A stretch of DNA of 64,000 bases from Nissolia schottii (Eukaryota > Streptophyta > Magnoliopsida > Fabales > Fabaceae). The notes beneath the pieces were generated by a model. That model saw only the letters and a list, made by a program, of their open reading frames with translations. It had not been told where the DNA came from and did not search any database. Shown piece after piece: positions 1-10,291 of this stretch. The position numbers and the translations under genes are program-made. The stretch is taken from NCBI GenBank assembly GCA_003254905.1, contig QANU01040708.1:558001-622000 (forward strand), in the 5' to 3' direction. Numbering within the stretch: the first letter of the stretch is position 1; each line of letters begins with the position of its first letter.

Positions 1-1800
1 CACGCAGGATTTAAAGTCTCACATTGAAAAACATGATAAAGGAGATCTCTAGCTTCCTCTATATATATAAAAGTTTCCCCTAAGTGTTTATTTTTTGCCA
101 ATTCACTGAAGAGCTTAAAGTATATATTTTTTAAAAAATTATAATATGTATTTTATAATATTAATATTAATACTTAACTCTAAAAATATTATAAATTATA
201 CCTATTTTTTTATTTAAACCAATACAAAGTATAACTTTTAATTTAAGAAATTATGTAACTTCATATCCTATTATTTCAACCCAAATTAGGATCCAAAATC
301 GTCCAAAAATGTAATGCGTCAAACTTTCTAAACATAAGCTTAGCCAAACAAATTTTGAATCAAGAAAGTCGGGCTAAACATCTAGTCTAGCCAAGTCTTG
401 AACATCCCTAATTATTCGACAAAGTTTTACCAGTTGTCTACAGCTAAGTTTAATCAATCATCCTCTTTTACTTGGACTATAATTTTGCCAATATGAAAAA
501 GAAAACAAAAACAAAAAAAGGACAAAAGAACCACTCTCATTCCTTTCCTATCTCGCAAAGACAAATTAATCTCTCACCACATATAGATGAACACATGCTC
601 TCATCTTACTTTTAAGTTGTTTTTTCAATCCTTCCATATTGATGAAGGCTTACATGGGCCCAAAACTTATATGGCCAAGTGGGCTTGAGATATTCCCAAC
701 TTTATAAAAGATATATATATATATATATTATGTGTAATAGAATTAGGGCTTGTGGATCGACTTTAGCCCGCAAGGCGACTGGGGCTTGTGGGTTGACTTG
801 GGCTCTTGAGTTGACGTGGGTTAACTCAAGTCCATGGGTTGACTCGGGCTAACTTAAACAGGCAAGTCAACACAAGTCGACTTGGGCTTGCAAGCATACT
901 TATTAACCTCCGAGAAGCATTTCCTCTTCTCTGTTTTTGCACTCATTCCACCTAACGAGACCCACAAAAACCAATTTCCACTTTCCACTTTTTATTCTTT
1001 CTTCTCCACTTTATGTTTTCATAATAATGTTCCCTAATTGGCCACGTTGATAGATGAAGGAAACTTAACTTGATATTTGTTCCACAACTCGTTTTAATTA
1101 CAGAGATTGCTTTTTCCATTTTTTTTATAGCACAGAGAAAATTGCATACCAAGTGAACAGAACAGTTCAGAAAGTTTGCAAGACATAATGTACTACCAAC
1201 TAAGTTAATGCAATTATGTCCAAATTTTTTTAATTATGGACATACAGTAAACTTTCTTTTTCATCAGCATCATAACTAAAAAAGAAAAAATAATCATTTC
1301 ATAGCTGAAGTAAGCAGAAAAGAAAATACACATCAACAACTCAAGAAGAATTGGATCAAGTAATTAACGGATTTTGCTCCGTATTGATTATGGTTCATTG
1401 AAGCATAACCAAGTCAATGATCTCTCCAAAGGCAGAGTATCCATATCAAATAGTAAACCAAGAATTTGTGCAGAACCATACTCCTAATGGATAACTTTAT
1501 AAATTACATTACTGCAGAACTAAAATTCAAAAAACAAAACTAGTATTTTGTAACTTGTAAGTTTTTATATTCCAGGATCACAAATACAATCCTGATATCA
1601 GATCAATGAATCAGTAACAAAGAGAGATGCCTCTCTCAGACATCATCCTTGGAGGAAGAAACTTACCTCGAATCATTTACAATGATCTAAGTCTCCACAA
1701 TGGAATCATACATCACTGGCTACAAATCTGGTCCAACAGCATATGCTGAAGTAACTAAATCATGAAATATTGTTTTGAAGCCCCACTACTAAACCACAAT
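1..1800. other. AT-rich intergenic spacer, no gene seen
   Basis: No convincing coding region. The first ~100 bases carry an AGTCTCACATTGAAAAACATG-like stretch followed by TATATATATAAAAG. This resembles terminal sequences of plant TRIM/LTR elements, but no partner repeat is visible. An (AT)n run lies near 711-729. At about 745-900 there is a degenerate repeat built on CTTGTGGGTTGACTTGGG-like words. Bases 1600-1812 are probably the 3' untranslated region of the minus-strand protease gene that ends at 1813. Confidence 0.5.
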
Positions 1801-1812
1801 TTCACCAAGTAA

Positions 1813-3165
1813 TTACAACATATCTTTGATGATATCAAGGTTTAGGGTGTCGCGAACAATAAGGAATAACCCCAGAAGTATAACAAGCATAATCCCCGAC
1901 GACATGATCCGTTGCTCCACTTCCATGGGCAGCTTTCTCCCGCCCCTGGCAGCCTCAATGAGGATCAATGCCAACGTACCCCCATCTAAAGCAGGTAGCG
2001 GAAGAAGGTTGATAACCGCAAGGTTAATATTGAGTATGGCGGCAAATTGGTAGAGACCGTCAATGTTTGACCGCGCAACTTCTGCGCCAACAGCAATAAT
2101 GGCCACAGGGCCCGAAACCTTACCAGCAGACTGAGAGAAGTTTAAGAATGTCTGTTTTAGGCCATCCAAGACATTAGATGTAAGACCCCAAAACTCTCTA
2201 CCAGTAAAGCTCACAGCTTCCACCAGATTTTTCGCCCTAACCTTTTCTAACTTCACATTCGGCGAAAGCTGAACCCCAATTTTGCCAGTTCCATCATAAT
2301 TTTCATCCGGGGTGACCCCAATTTTGAAATCCTGACCCCCTCTCTTGACCTTTAACAGAACATATCTCTTGGGGCTCTTCTTGATCACATCAACGACCTC
2401 AGAAACAGCGCTAGGACCCGGTTTCGGGAACTCGCTCCCATTAACCTCAATGATCACATCCCCTGGGAACAGACCATCCCGTGAGGCGGCCGAAAAGGGC
2501 TTAACATCAGGCACCATGACCCCGGGAAAGACCTCTTGAACAGGCAAACCAACAGTGAGGACTTGAACAAAGATAATGGCAATTGCAAAGAATATGTTGG
2601 CAATAACACCAGCAGAGACAACAATGACCCTATCAACTATTGGCCTGTTCTTAAGCAGGTTCTTATCATCAACAGGGATATCACTATCAGGGTCATTATC
2701 AGGGAACCCAACAAACCCACCAAGAGGGAAAGCTCTAATTGAATACTCTACATTTTTAGCATTGAACTTTGCCAGAATTGGACCAAAACCAACAGCAAAC
2801 TTACTCACATGGATCCCTTGGAGTGAAGCAGCAAGGAAGTGGCCACTCTCATGGACAACAATGATTGCTGTCAACACAGCAGCAGCCTCAAGCACAGACT
2901 GGGGACCCTCAAAGTTGCCATAGTCGAATCCAGCAAAAGCCCATGTCCTGAAATCAACCCTGTTTCCATGTGTGAACCTACCATTCCCATCTAAAAACTG
3001 CTTCTTGGAGGCTAAGTTCAAGGTCTGGGAAGCAAAGGAAGGAGAAAAAAGTGGTCTTGGTAGGTGGGGTTTGGATTTAAAGGAGATGGGTGATTTTGAG
3101 TTTGCCAATCTGATGATGGAACTTGAATGTGAAGAAGGTGGGGATGGGGAGAGGTTTATGACCAT
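1813..3165 (-). CDS. Chloroplast site-2 zinc metalloprotease, ARASP type
   Basis: Intramembrane zinc protease of the site-2 protease (M50, RseP-like) family, expected in chloroplast membranes, where it would cut membrane-anchored substrates. The reading frame is open upstream to 3222, but the first ATG is at 3165 and gives 450 residues, close to Arabidopsis ARASP. The N-terminus is rich in Ser and Pro, like a transit peptide. HESGH at residues ~105-109 is the zinc-binding HExxH inside the first hydrophobic segment. A PDZ-like domain follows at ~215-310 (RDGLFPGDVIIEVNGSEF). NLLPLPALDGG near residue 396 is the second conserved metal-ligand motif, and a hydrophobic C-terminal segment comes after it. 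Single exon, with no damage seen. The family is sure; the organelle and the ARASP rather than EGY assignment rest on the transit-like N-terminus and the PDZ domain. Confidence 0.93.
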   Translation of the reverse strand: MVINLSPSPPSSHSSSIIRLANSKSPISFKSKPHLPRPLFSPSFASQTLNLASKKQFLDGNGRFTHGNRVDFRTWAFAGFDYGNFEGPQSVLEAAAVLTAIIVVHESGHFLAASLQGIHVSKFAVGFGPILAKFNAKNVEYSIRAFPLGGFVGFPDNDPDSDIPVDDKNLLKNRPIVDRVIVVSAGVIANIFFAIAIIFVQVLTVGLPVQEVFPGVMVPDVKPFSAASRDGLFPGDVIIEVNGSEFPKPGPSAVSEVVDVIKKSPKRYVLLKVKRGGQDFKIGVTPDENYDGTGKIGVQLSPNVKLEKVRAKNLVEAVSFTGREFWGLTSNVLDGLKQTFLNFSQSAGKVSGPVAIIAVGAEVARSNIDGLYQFAAILNINLAVINLLPLPALDGGTLALILIEAARGGRKLPMEVEQRIMSSGIMLVILLGLFLIVRDTLNLDIIKDML

Positions 3166-3349
3166 GGCTTCTGAAGAATTTGGTGGTGATGGTGTGAGAA
3201 GAAGGGTGGTGGTGGACAACACAGAAAAGTGGGATTTGGATAATTCATTGTATTTTGTTGTTTTTGTGTTTTATTTTAGATTTAGTTTTTCTTTTCTTCT
3301 TGTTTTGGACCTGTGGATGAGAAGTGAGGGACATGTCTTGCTCTTATTT

Positions 3350-5320
3350 TCCACACGTTGCTTCTATCTACTTTCCACTTGATTTTTCCTATCCACAAAT
3401 GGAAACTGGGCCCAAAGCAGCATATTTATCTTTTGCCTTTCCATACGGTTTATGCCACTGGCCAAGAAATGATCCAGTTTTAGACCCAAAATAGGAAAAG
3501 AAAAATGGCCCATCCTAGAGTTTGATATATTCTCAATTCATGGTTATAAGGAAAATCTGTTTTTTTTAGTGTTCATGACCAAAACAAAACAACCGCCCCC
3601 CCACCCCATAAATAAACAAAAAGTATTCATGACCTAAAAAATTGAGTTGAGTCTTGTTCTATGTTTTTTTTTGTTTGCTCTGGAGGATGTCTGTCACCGA
3701 TGACTAATCTCATTTGTGGCTTCGAGCCTCTTTCAATAGTTCATTTTCATACAAATTACAAAAAGTCAAAATCCTGATGAAGTGCTTAAGAGACTCAATT
3801 ATCTATCACATGTGTTGAGCTTTGTTGGTTGAGTTTTGTTGATTTGTTATATGATGTATCATGCTTAATCCGTATGGTCATTGACAGGAATATTCTAATG
3901 AAGTGTCGTTGTCTTGCTGTTTGTTGATTTGTGGAGGTCATTTTAAAATGTATAATAACAAACTTAAGATGATAATCAAAGCGCGGAGTGTGCTTATACT
4001 AATTTAACTTCATACAATTTTAATTGGTCATCCATGATTACCACATTTTAATTTTTAGCAATTGAGCAATTTTCCCTTCAAAGGAAACACACCAGAAAAG
4101 TTATTGATTGTCCGGAGAAAGCCCAACTACCTTCATATAAAATTTGAATTTCGGTTGCATTGAAACTACCAAACCACTTGTGAGTTCCTCACAGTCTCCA
4201 ACCTTATTCCCCTTAATTTCTATGAATTTGATTTCTTTTAATTTTTGTTTGTTTCCAAACTTTTTGCTCGCACGTAAATCCACTCATTTCAGCACGAGTA
4301 ACAACAAACTATAACGTGATTCATGAACTAAGTTGAATTTTGAAAGTAAAAACATCATTAGTTTCAATTTTAGTATACAATAGTATGAATGCTGCATGTG
4401 CCATGTTTGGCTTGGGATACACAAAATTACAGCCAAGAAAACCTTTTCTTCTTTTTTTAAGTGCGACACCAAAACCTTGTAAGAGAACAAAAAAGGTAAA
4501 GCAGGAAAAAAAAAAAAGAACAAAGAAACACCAACCAATCCAGAAAGGAAATCGGCATGTTCGAACTAAAATCACAATTTATAGGTCACAAATATCATTT
4601 TATGGCTAACAAAAGTGCAAAAGAAAACCTTTAAAGCTCTGAAAAAAAAAATAACATATATAACCTTCATGTGTGTGTGTGTGTGTGTGTATTTTAGTCC
4701 CTTGCTTTAGTGTCAAACTCAAGCCCCTTCCTAACCGTTTCTTGCTTTAGTTGAGAGCAAAACCAAAATGGAAACATATGAGACTGTCAAACTCGTCCAC
4801 ATATCATGCTATTGCCATTTGCTTTTGCTCTCAACTCTCAAACATGTTTCAATATGCACATTTTATAAGAAAAAAAAAAAGAAGTAAGCATGGCAATATA
4901 GATAAATGATAATAACTGAAATTAAATTGATTTTGAATGTGTATAAGTTACAATATTAATTTTTAATTTACAATTTATCCTAAAATTTAAAAAATTAAAA
5001 GTAATGGTAAAAATGGAATATAAATGTAATACCCTAAAACTTTGAACCAATAGGAATAAACTTATATTAATTTCAAAGTAAAATTTTTTTTAATTACCAC
5101 TATTTTAAAGTTAATCATTATTTATATGATCCTTATAATTATTCTTATTCAATACTCGTCTATATTAATTTGTTAACTATTATTATGAAATTATTTTATT
5201 CGTATCTTATTATACTACCTATCATGCGTGCATATGGTAGTAGCCATAAATTTATCTCTAGTCAAGTTTCAATGTTTTCTTATTATTTTCTATACACATC
5301 ATGCAATATATCAAGTTCAT
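3350..5320. other. Intergenic spacer, no gene seen
   Basis: Bases just right of 3165 are the 5' flank of the protease gene. The rest is AT-rich with homopolymer runs and a (GT)n microsatellite at about 4672-4690. Open frames here are short, low in complexity and match no family I recognise. Confidence 0.5.
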
Positions 5321-5529
5321 TATGTTATTTAGTATTTATATTATGCTATCTAATATTTCCTTTGAAAGAAACTATGCTATCTAGTATTATGTTATCTAGT
5401 ATTTATGTTATGCTATCTAGTATTTCCTTTGAAGGAAATTATGTTATCTAGTATTATGTTATCTAGTATTTATATTATGCTATCTAGTATTTCTTTTGAA
5501 AGAAATTATGCTACATCTAGTATTATGCC
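5321..5529. repeat. Tandem repeat built on ATGCTATCTAGTATT words
   Basis: The words TATGCTATCTAGTATTT and TATGTTATCTAGTATTATG recur many times, interleaved with TCCTTTGAAGGAAATTATG. That word is itself a short palindrome (TCCTTTGAAAGAAA in other copies). The longer unit is roughly 70 bp and is present about three times. The sequence reads open in one frame, but only because the repeat lacks stops; it is not a gene. Confidence 0.75.
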
Positions 5530-5538
5530 ACTAATTTT

Positions 5539-5702
5539 AATATTTTATCGTAAGCATGTTTTGCATGGATGTTTAAATTTTAATATTTTATCCTAAACAT
5601 GGATTGCATAGGATGTTTAAATTATAATATTATATCCTAAGCATGGTTTGAATGGATGTTTAAATTCTAATATTTTATCCTAAGCATGGTTTGCATGAAT
5701 AA
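5539..5702. repeat. Tandem repeat, ~45 bp unit, four copies
   Basis: Four head-to-tail copies of a unit reading roughly TAATATTTTATCCTAAGCAT then GGTTTGCATGGATGTTTAAATT, each with a few substitutions. It directly abuts the CTATCTAGTATT repeat on its left but shares no obvious sequence with it. Confidence 0.75.
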
Positions 5703-6370
5703 ATTGACGCGTGACATTGCACGTGACCTGCACGTGACTAAGTTAACTGTCACGTTAGCCGTTAATAACCCAAATTGACAACAATTTAACTCATGTATAT
5801 TTAATGACAAATTCAAAAATTTGAAACTCTTAGGATTCATTCTCAATCTTATGCATAAGATGAAAGCAGCACAATGAAATATTAGAGCATCTATAAGTGA
5901 AAACTCATTGCTCTGTTAACACATTCTTCTTTTACATCTTAAGCAGGCTTGAAATTTTTTGTATGATTTCAAAGAAGCTCAAGAGTCAAGACAAACACGT
6001 TATTTTTTACCTCTTGACCACAAAATTTCAAACACGCAAGGAACTTTCTGATCCATAGCAACAAAAAAAATATCAGACCTTCCTTAACTCACCCACTGCA
6101 ACAAAAAAAAGAAAAAGAAAACAAACACATCTTATTGAAAGATATAATTTATTAGAATTAGAACAATTACTTAGTCTTACAATATAATCCTTAAGAGAAT
6201 CATATACAAGAACAACGTCCCCCAACTTTTCAAAATCCCATAAAAAAAAGAAAAATTCTTCTTCTTCTCTGGTGAAACACCAAAAAGATAAGAAAAGAGG
6301 TAGACCAGGAAAATAAAAGAAGAAAAGGAAAGAAAAAGTACCAATAAATTTGATTTAGCTTTGATCGGTA

Positions 6371-6520
6371 TCATTCACGTCGAGGAACTCTCGCGGTGGA
6401 GGGCAGGGCCGTGGCAGAGGGAGCCATGAGCAGCAGATCTGAGCTGACGAATGCACCACCACCATTAGGCTTCAACAATGCGGCGAAGGCAGCAGAAGTG
6501 GTAGAGGTGGCAAAAGCCAT
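6371..6520 (-). CDS. Possible 49-residue plastid-targeted small protein
   Basis: A short minus-strand frame beginning MAFATSTTSAAFAALLKPNG and ending in RVPRRE. It is rich in Ala, Ser and Thr, poor in acidic residues and ends in a basic stretch, like a chloroplast transit peptide. Its GC content is clearly higher than the surrounding DNA. A CT-rich leader lies just upstream (6521-6600) and a CACGTG G-box at 6751-6756, about 230 bp upstream, as in many light-regulated promoters. I see no downstream exon, although CGAC|GTGAAT near the end could serve as a donor. It could be a real small gene, a first exon, or the left-over 5' end of a duplicated gene. Confidence 0.33.
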   Translation of the reverse strand: MAFATSTTSAAFAALLKPNGGGAFVSSDLLLMAPSATALPSTARVPRRE

Positions 6521-6750
6521 GACAGGATCCAGAGAGAAAAAGAAGAGAGGAGGATGAGAAGAAGAAGAGAATGGAAACGAAAGGAGAGGATTGAGATGGA
6601 AGAGAGAAACAATTTGACAGAAATATTTGAATTTTAAAATATTTTATGGAAAAAGACAAACTAACCCTTAATATAATGCCTCTCAAAATTAGGGTTGAAG
6701 GGTAATTTTGACTGAAAAGCATTAGGAAATCGTGTTTTCTACTGTGTTGA

Positions 6751-6756
6751 CACGTG
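6751..6756 (-). promoter_or_regulatory. G-box CACGTG upstream of the small frame
   Basis: A CACGTG core lies within GACACGTGG, the bZIP/bHLH binding consensus, about 230 bp upstream of the 49-residue minus-strand frame. Function is inferred from the motif only. Confidence 0.35.
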
Positions 6757-6849
6757 GTTCGTAAAAGAAAAAGGGAAGGAAAAATTATGTTTATCCAACA
6801 ATAATGCAATGTAACTAATCCAACAATGCAAATAAAGGATAAAAACGAA

Positions 6850-7500
6850 ATTTGACAAGGGAGAGCCTCCAGAGCGAACTTCGAGAGTAGGTAACTTTAC
6901 TCTTTCCCATGTTTTTCTCTATCTCACACACACACTGGCACAAGAACAAAGCTCGTCCACATTTTCACCTCTCTTCAAAGACACAACTTCACATTTCAAT
7001 CCTATCACCCGTTGGCTCAAAATATGCAGCACCTCTGCAGTCAATAATTGTGCATACATGAAATTTAACCAGTCCATCAAAATATAAATCTAGAGAAATA
7101 TTATCAGTTCCACTGTCCCTCATCCATTCTATCCACTTGCCTAACCTTTGCTATCCACACCTTTTTCATATAGACATACTCCAATAATAAAAGGCTAACA
7201 TTCAAATTAAATACTCTAATAGCATAAAAGAAGAAGAAATAAATACTCAAATAGCATAATAGAAGAAGAAATAAGACACCTAAGAGCACCTAAATCAACT
7301 TGTAGAAGTTTGTTCTAACTTAACCAAAAACTTTAGATTTGAGTCTTCAATATGCAACTCTTTTAAATTTTAGAAGAAAGACTTATCTTATTCAAACAAG
7401 ATTGTCTCTACTTAAAGAATACACGCAGTCTCAAAAAAAAAACATTAAAAAAAGAAAAGAAAAGGGGAAAATAAGACAATAATTTGACATTTATCAGGAA
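6850..7500. other. Spacer between small frame and SIP1 gene
   Basis: No gene recognised. A short direct repeat (ACTCTAATAGCATAAAAGAAGAAGAAATAA-like) occurs twice at about 7211-7275. Bases nearest 7525 probably belong to the SIP1 3' untranslated region. Confidence 0.4.
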
Positions 7501-7524
7501 AAATACATTACTAATTCTGGCCTC

Positions 7525-8247
7525 TCAAGCTTTCTTCTGCTTGGCTGGGGGTGAAGCAAACAGGAACCTGTAGACCAAAGCAGCAGAGCTTGCCCCAACA
7601 ATAGGGCATATCCAATAGACATAAAAATGCTCCCAAGTGTCGTGCTTCTTGTTCAAATAGGCCCATCCAAATGCAATGGCAGGGTTCAAGGAAGGCCCTG
7701 AGTACATAGAACCAACCATAGCCAAAGCCACAGTTACCACAGCAAGCAGATAAATCTTCACCAAAGGGTTCTTAGGACCCCTCAGCATCACAATCAAGAT
7801 AGCCAAGTTATGTGCAAAAGTCAAACCCCCTTCAGCCGCAGCCCCTTTGTGTAAGTCCACCTGCAAGTGAGGACCTTTCAGCATGTGCTTGTAACTGCCT
7901 GGCATAACTGAAATGATGGCCTTGACGCCAAGGGCCCCACCTGCAGCCTGGGCGGGGAACTGAATGGCGAACGAGTAGATGGATGAGTTAGGCCTCAGGC
8001 CTGCTGTGTAGAAGGAGAGTGTGGTTGAAGGGTTGAAGCTGGCCCCACCTAAGAGCCTTCCAATTAGGCTTATTGTGAAGACCATGAGGGTGTTAATGAT
8101 GGTGGTTATGAAGAGGCCTGCGAGGGAGAGAGGCTCAAGGCCAAGGAAGATGGCTACTATGAAGGTGAGGATCTTCTGTGTTGAGATCATGAAGACCCAC
8201 ATTGATGTCAAGATTGCATCTCCAATTGCTGCTTTTATCACCCCCAT
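7525..8247 (-). CDS. Small basic intrinsic protein, aquaporin SIP1
   Basis: Major intrinsic protein of the SIP1 subfamily, a water-channel type found in the ER membrane of plants. It has 240 residues, normal for SIPs and shorter than most PIPs. Six hydrophobic segments are visible. The first half-helix has NPS (residues 72-74) in place of the usual NPA, which fits the known variation of this position in SIPs. The second half-helix has a standard NPA (188-190) in GPSLNPAIAFGW. The C-terminus ends AKQKKA, which fits a KxKxx ER-retrieval signal. The ATG at 8247 is the first in the frame and lies directly before the family's usual N-terminus. Single exon here, with no damage. Confidence 0.93.
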   Translation of the reverse strand: MGVIKAAIGDAILTSMWVFMISTQKILTFIVAIFLGLEPLSLAGLFITTIINTLMVFTISLIGRLLGGASFNPSTTLSFYTAGLRPNSSIYSFAIQFPAQAAGGALGVKAIISVMPGSYKHMLKGPHLQVDLHKGAAAEGGLTFAHNLAILIVMLRGPKNPLVKIYLLAVVTVALAMVGSMYSGPSLNPAIAFGWAYLNKKHDTWEHFYVYWICPIVGASSAALVYRFLFASPPAKQKKA

Positions 8248-8419
8248 TATTGAGAGATCTCTCTGGATAGAATGTTGATGAGGAGTTTCTATGTGTATGT
8301 AAATTGGAAGAACTAATAATATTCTCTTCTGGATGTAAACTGATGAGAAAACAATTAGAAACTATCAGAGGCACCAATGAGCTGGGTTCTCCTTTTGTTG
8401 GGTAGGGTATATGTGACTG

Positions 8420-9100
8420 TAAATGAAGGACAAATTTTGTGCACTATCTTACTTTCTTCACCTCCAAATTAGTACTATTTGTATCATAGTATAATTGATA
8501 TTTAGTGCTGTGTAAAAAAAAAAAAAACAATATTATACTGCTCTCCTACTATTTTATAATTCATGTTTTAAAAGTTATGAATTTTGATTTAATAACTATA
8601 TAAAAATGTTTCAAGCTTTCGTAATTTAACGTGCATCCACCAACAATTAAACTCTTTATATTATATATAAAGTTTTACTAATTTAAAAATAAAATTGATT
8701 CACATAATTTAACGTGTTGTAAACGTTGATTTTATGTATTTAAAATCAAAAAATGTTCCTTAAACTCATAAAAATGTGTCTAAACACAACATAGAATCCA
8801 TTCTATACAAAGTGTCCCCTATAGTATATTTTTAGATGAGGTATAGATACATTTTCACATGTTTAAATAGGTTTAAAGTGAATGTTTTTTTTTCCCTTCA
8901 TCTAAACACTGTAAAAGTGGGATCCACGTCAACGTCTCTCTGTCATAACTACGTACAAGATAATTCAAAGATGGAAACTGAGCCACGTTGTGGACTACTG
9001 CAACTATCTTTATTGGGCCTCTTCGGATTTGTATGATTGTAATAGAAGTTGTATATTAAAATATGACTTGAAACATAAAATTATAATTGTATGGGTGGAA
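8420..9100. other. SIP1 5' flank and spacer, no gene seen
   Basis: AT-rich DNA with poly(A) runs. Bases 8248-8400 probably hold the SIP1 leader and promoter, but no clear TATA box could be chosen. Nothing else was recognised. Confidence 0.4.
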
Positions 9101-9370
9101 ATTTGAATTCGTCACATTTAGTAGTAAATTTAGACATTTTTTTAAAAAAACAAAAAGTCTGAATTCGACACACTCTGCGGTGAATTCAAACATTTATTAA
9201 AAAAAAGAAAAAAAATCTAAATTTGTCACACTCAGTGACGAATTCAGACTTTTTTAAAAAAAAAAAAGCTTGAATTTGTCACATCCTGTGGCGAATTCAG
9301 ATATTTTTAAAAATTTAAAAAAAAAACGTCTGAGGGTTTGAATTCGTCACAGTAGCAAATTCAAGTCCAT
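9101..9370. repeat. Tandem repeat with GAATTCGTCAC palindromes
   Basis: About four to five diverged units of roughly 65 bp. Each has a left arm of the type TGAATTCGTCACA, a short C/T/G-rich centre, a right arm of the type GTGACGAATTCAGAC, and a T-run/A-run linker. Every unit is therefore an imperfect hairpin and neighbouring units are direct repeats. The A/T linkers differ in length. No open frame runs through it. Confidence 0.7.
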
Positions 9371-9599
9371 ACAAATGTAAAATTTTTACTTGGACGGAAA
9401 TAAATCATTTGGGGCCATGTATATATATGTGTATATATATATATATGTGTGTGTAATAAATCCTCTCTATTGATTAAGAAATTCTGCAAGAATTTAACGG
9501 CTGAAAAATCTGCGCCACATGACTGGTGGGATAGATGAATAAATGAATCACTGTTTTTTTTTTACAGATATTCTTAAATAGTCATGTGTCTAAGAATTA

Positions 9600-9660
9600 T
9601 TTTTTAAATATACATAAATATATATATATATATATATATATAAATATAAACTTATATTTA
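9600..9660. repeat. (AT)n microsatellite
   Basis: A run of TA/AT dinucleotides near 9619-9645; a shorter TATATGTGTATATATAT run lies at about 9420-9452. Confidence 0.8.
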
Positions 9661-9718
9661 ATTATAATGGTGGGATCTACATTTTTATGTATATGCTTAA
9701 AAAATAAGTCTTAAATAC

Positions 9719-10036
9719 ATGCATACTCAAAACATTATTAGCAAAGAATTAGAGAACTATGCCAATCATCCTCAGGGTATAGATAGAGATCATTCGACTC
9801 AATTTATTGAGAATCGTTTGGATCCAGCTACTGTGCTAAGTAAATTATGTGATTTATACAATACATCTACTGTGGATCCAGGTACTCAAGTTTTTTTGTT
9901 TACATTGCAGAAAATGTGCAAACGAAACGCACAAAGTCGAGAGAAACAATTGTTGTACACTCCGGAGGATCTAAGACCATATCAAGAAAACGATTTGAGA
10001 TGGTGGTCGACACTTAGTTATTCAATTTCAGTTTGA
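9719..10036 (+). pseudogene. Unrecognised open frame, possible element or gene fragment
   Basis: An open frame of 105 codons with mixed, protein-like composition (LYTPEDLRPYQENDLRWW near its end). I cannot place it in a family. It lies just left of a broken LTR element and between repeats. No intron signals or promoter are evident and the frame has no convincing start context. It may be a fragment of a transposable element or of a captured host gene. Confidence 0.2.
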
Positions 10037-10291
10037 ATTCTTTTAGTTATAATGAGAACTTGAGAGTGGACAACCTGTTAGTGGGGGGAAAGTCTTTCTT
10101 GCCACACATAATAAGTTGGCATATGTTGTATACACGATTTCCTTTCCCAGATGTATGATACATTTCTATCAATTAATATACTTTGAATAGTTCTTTTGAG
10201 ATTTCTTAGTGCACATGATTTGAGATAAATATTTTTGCATTCTGACAAATGTCTTGCTAGATTATATTATATGGTTTAAATTCATCATTCC

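Noticed and set aside
1-110. Possible TRIM/LTR end at the window's left edge
   Set aside because: Only a short AGTCTCACATTG-like word and TATA run; no second repeat or primer site is visible.
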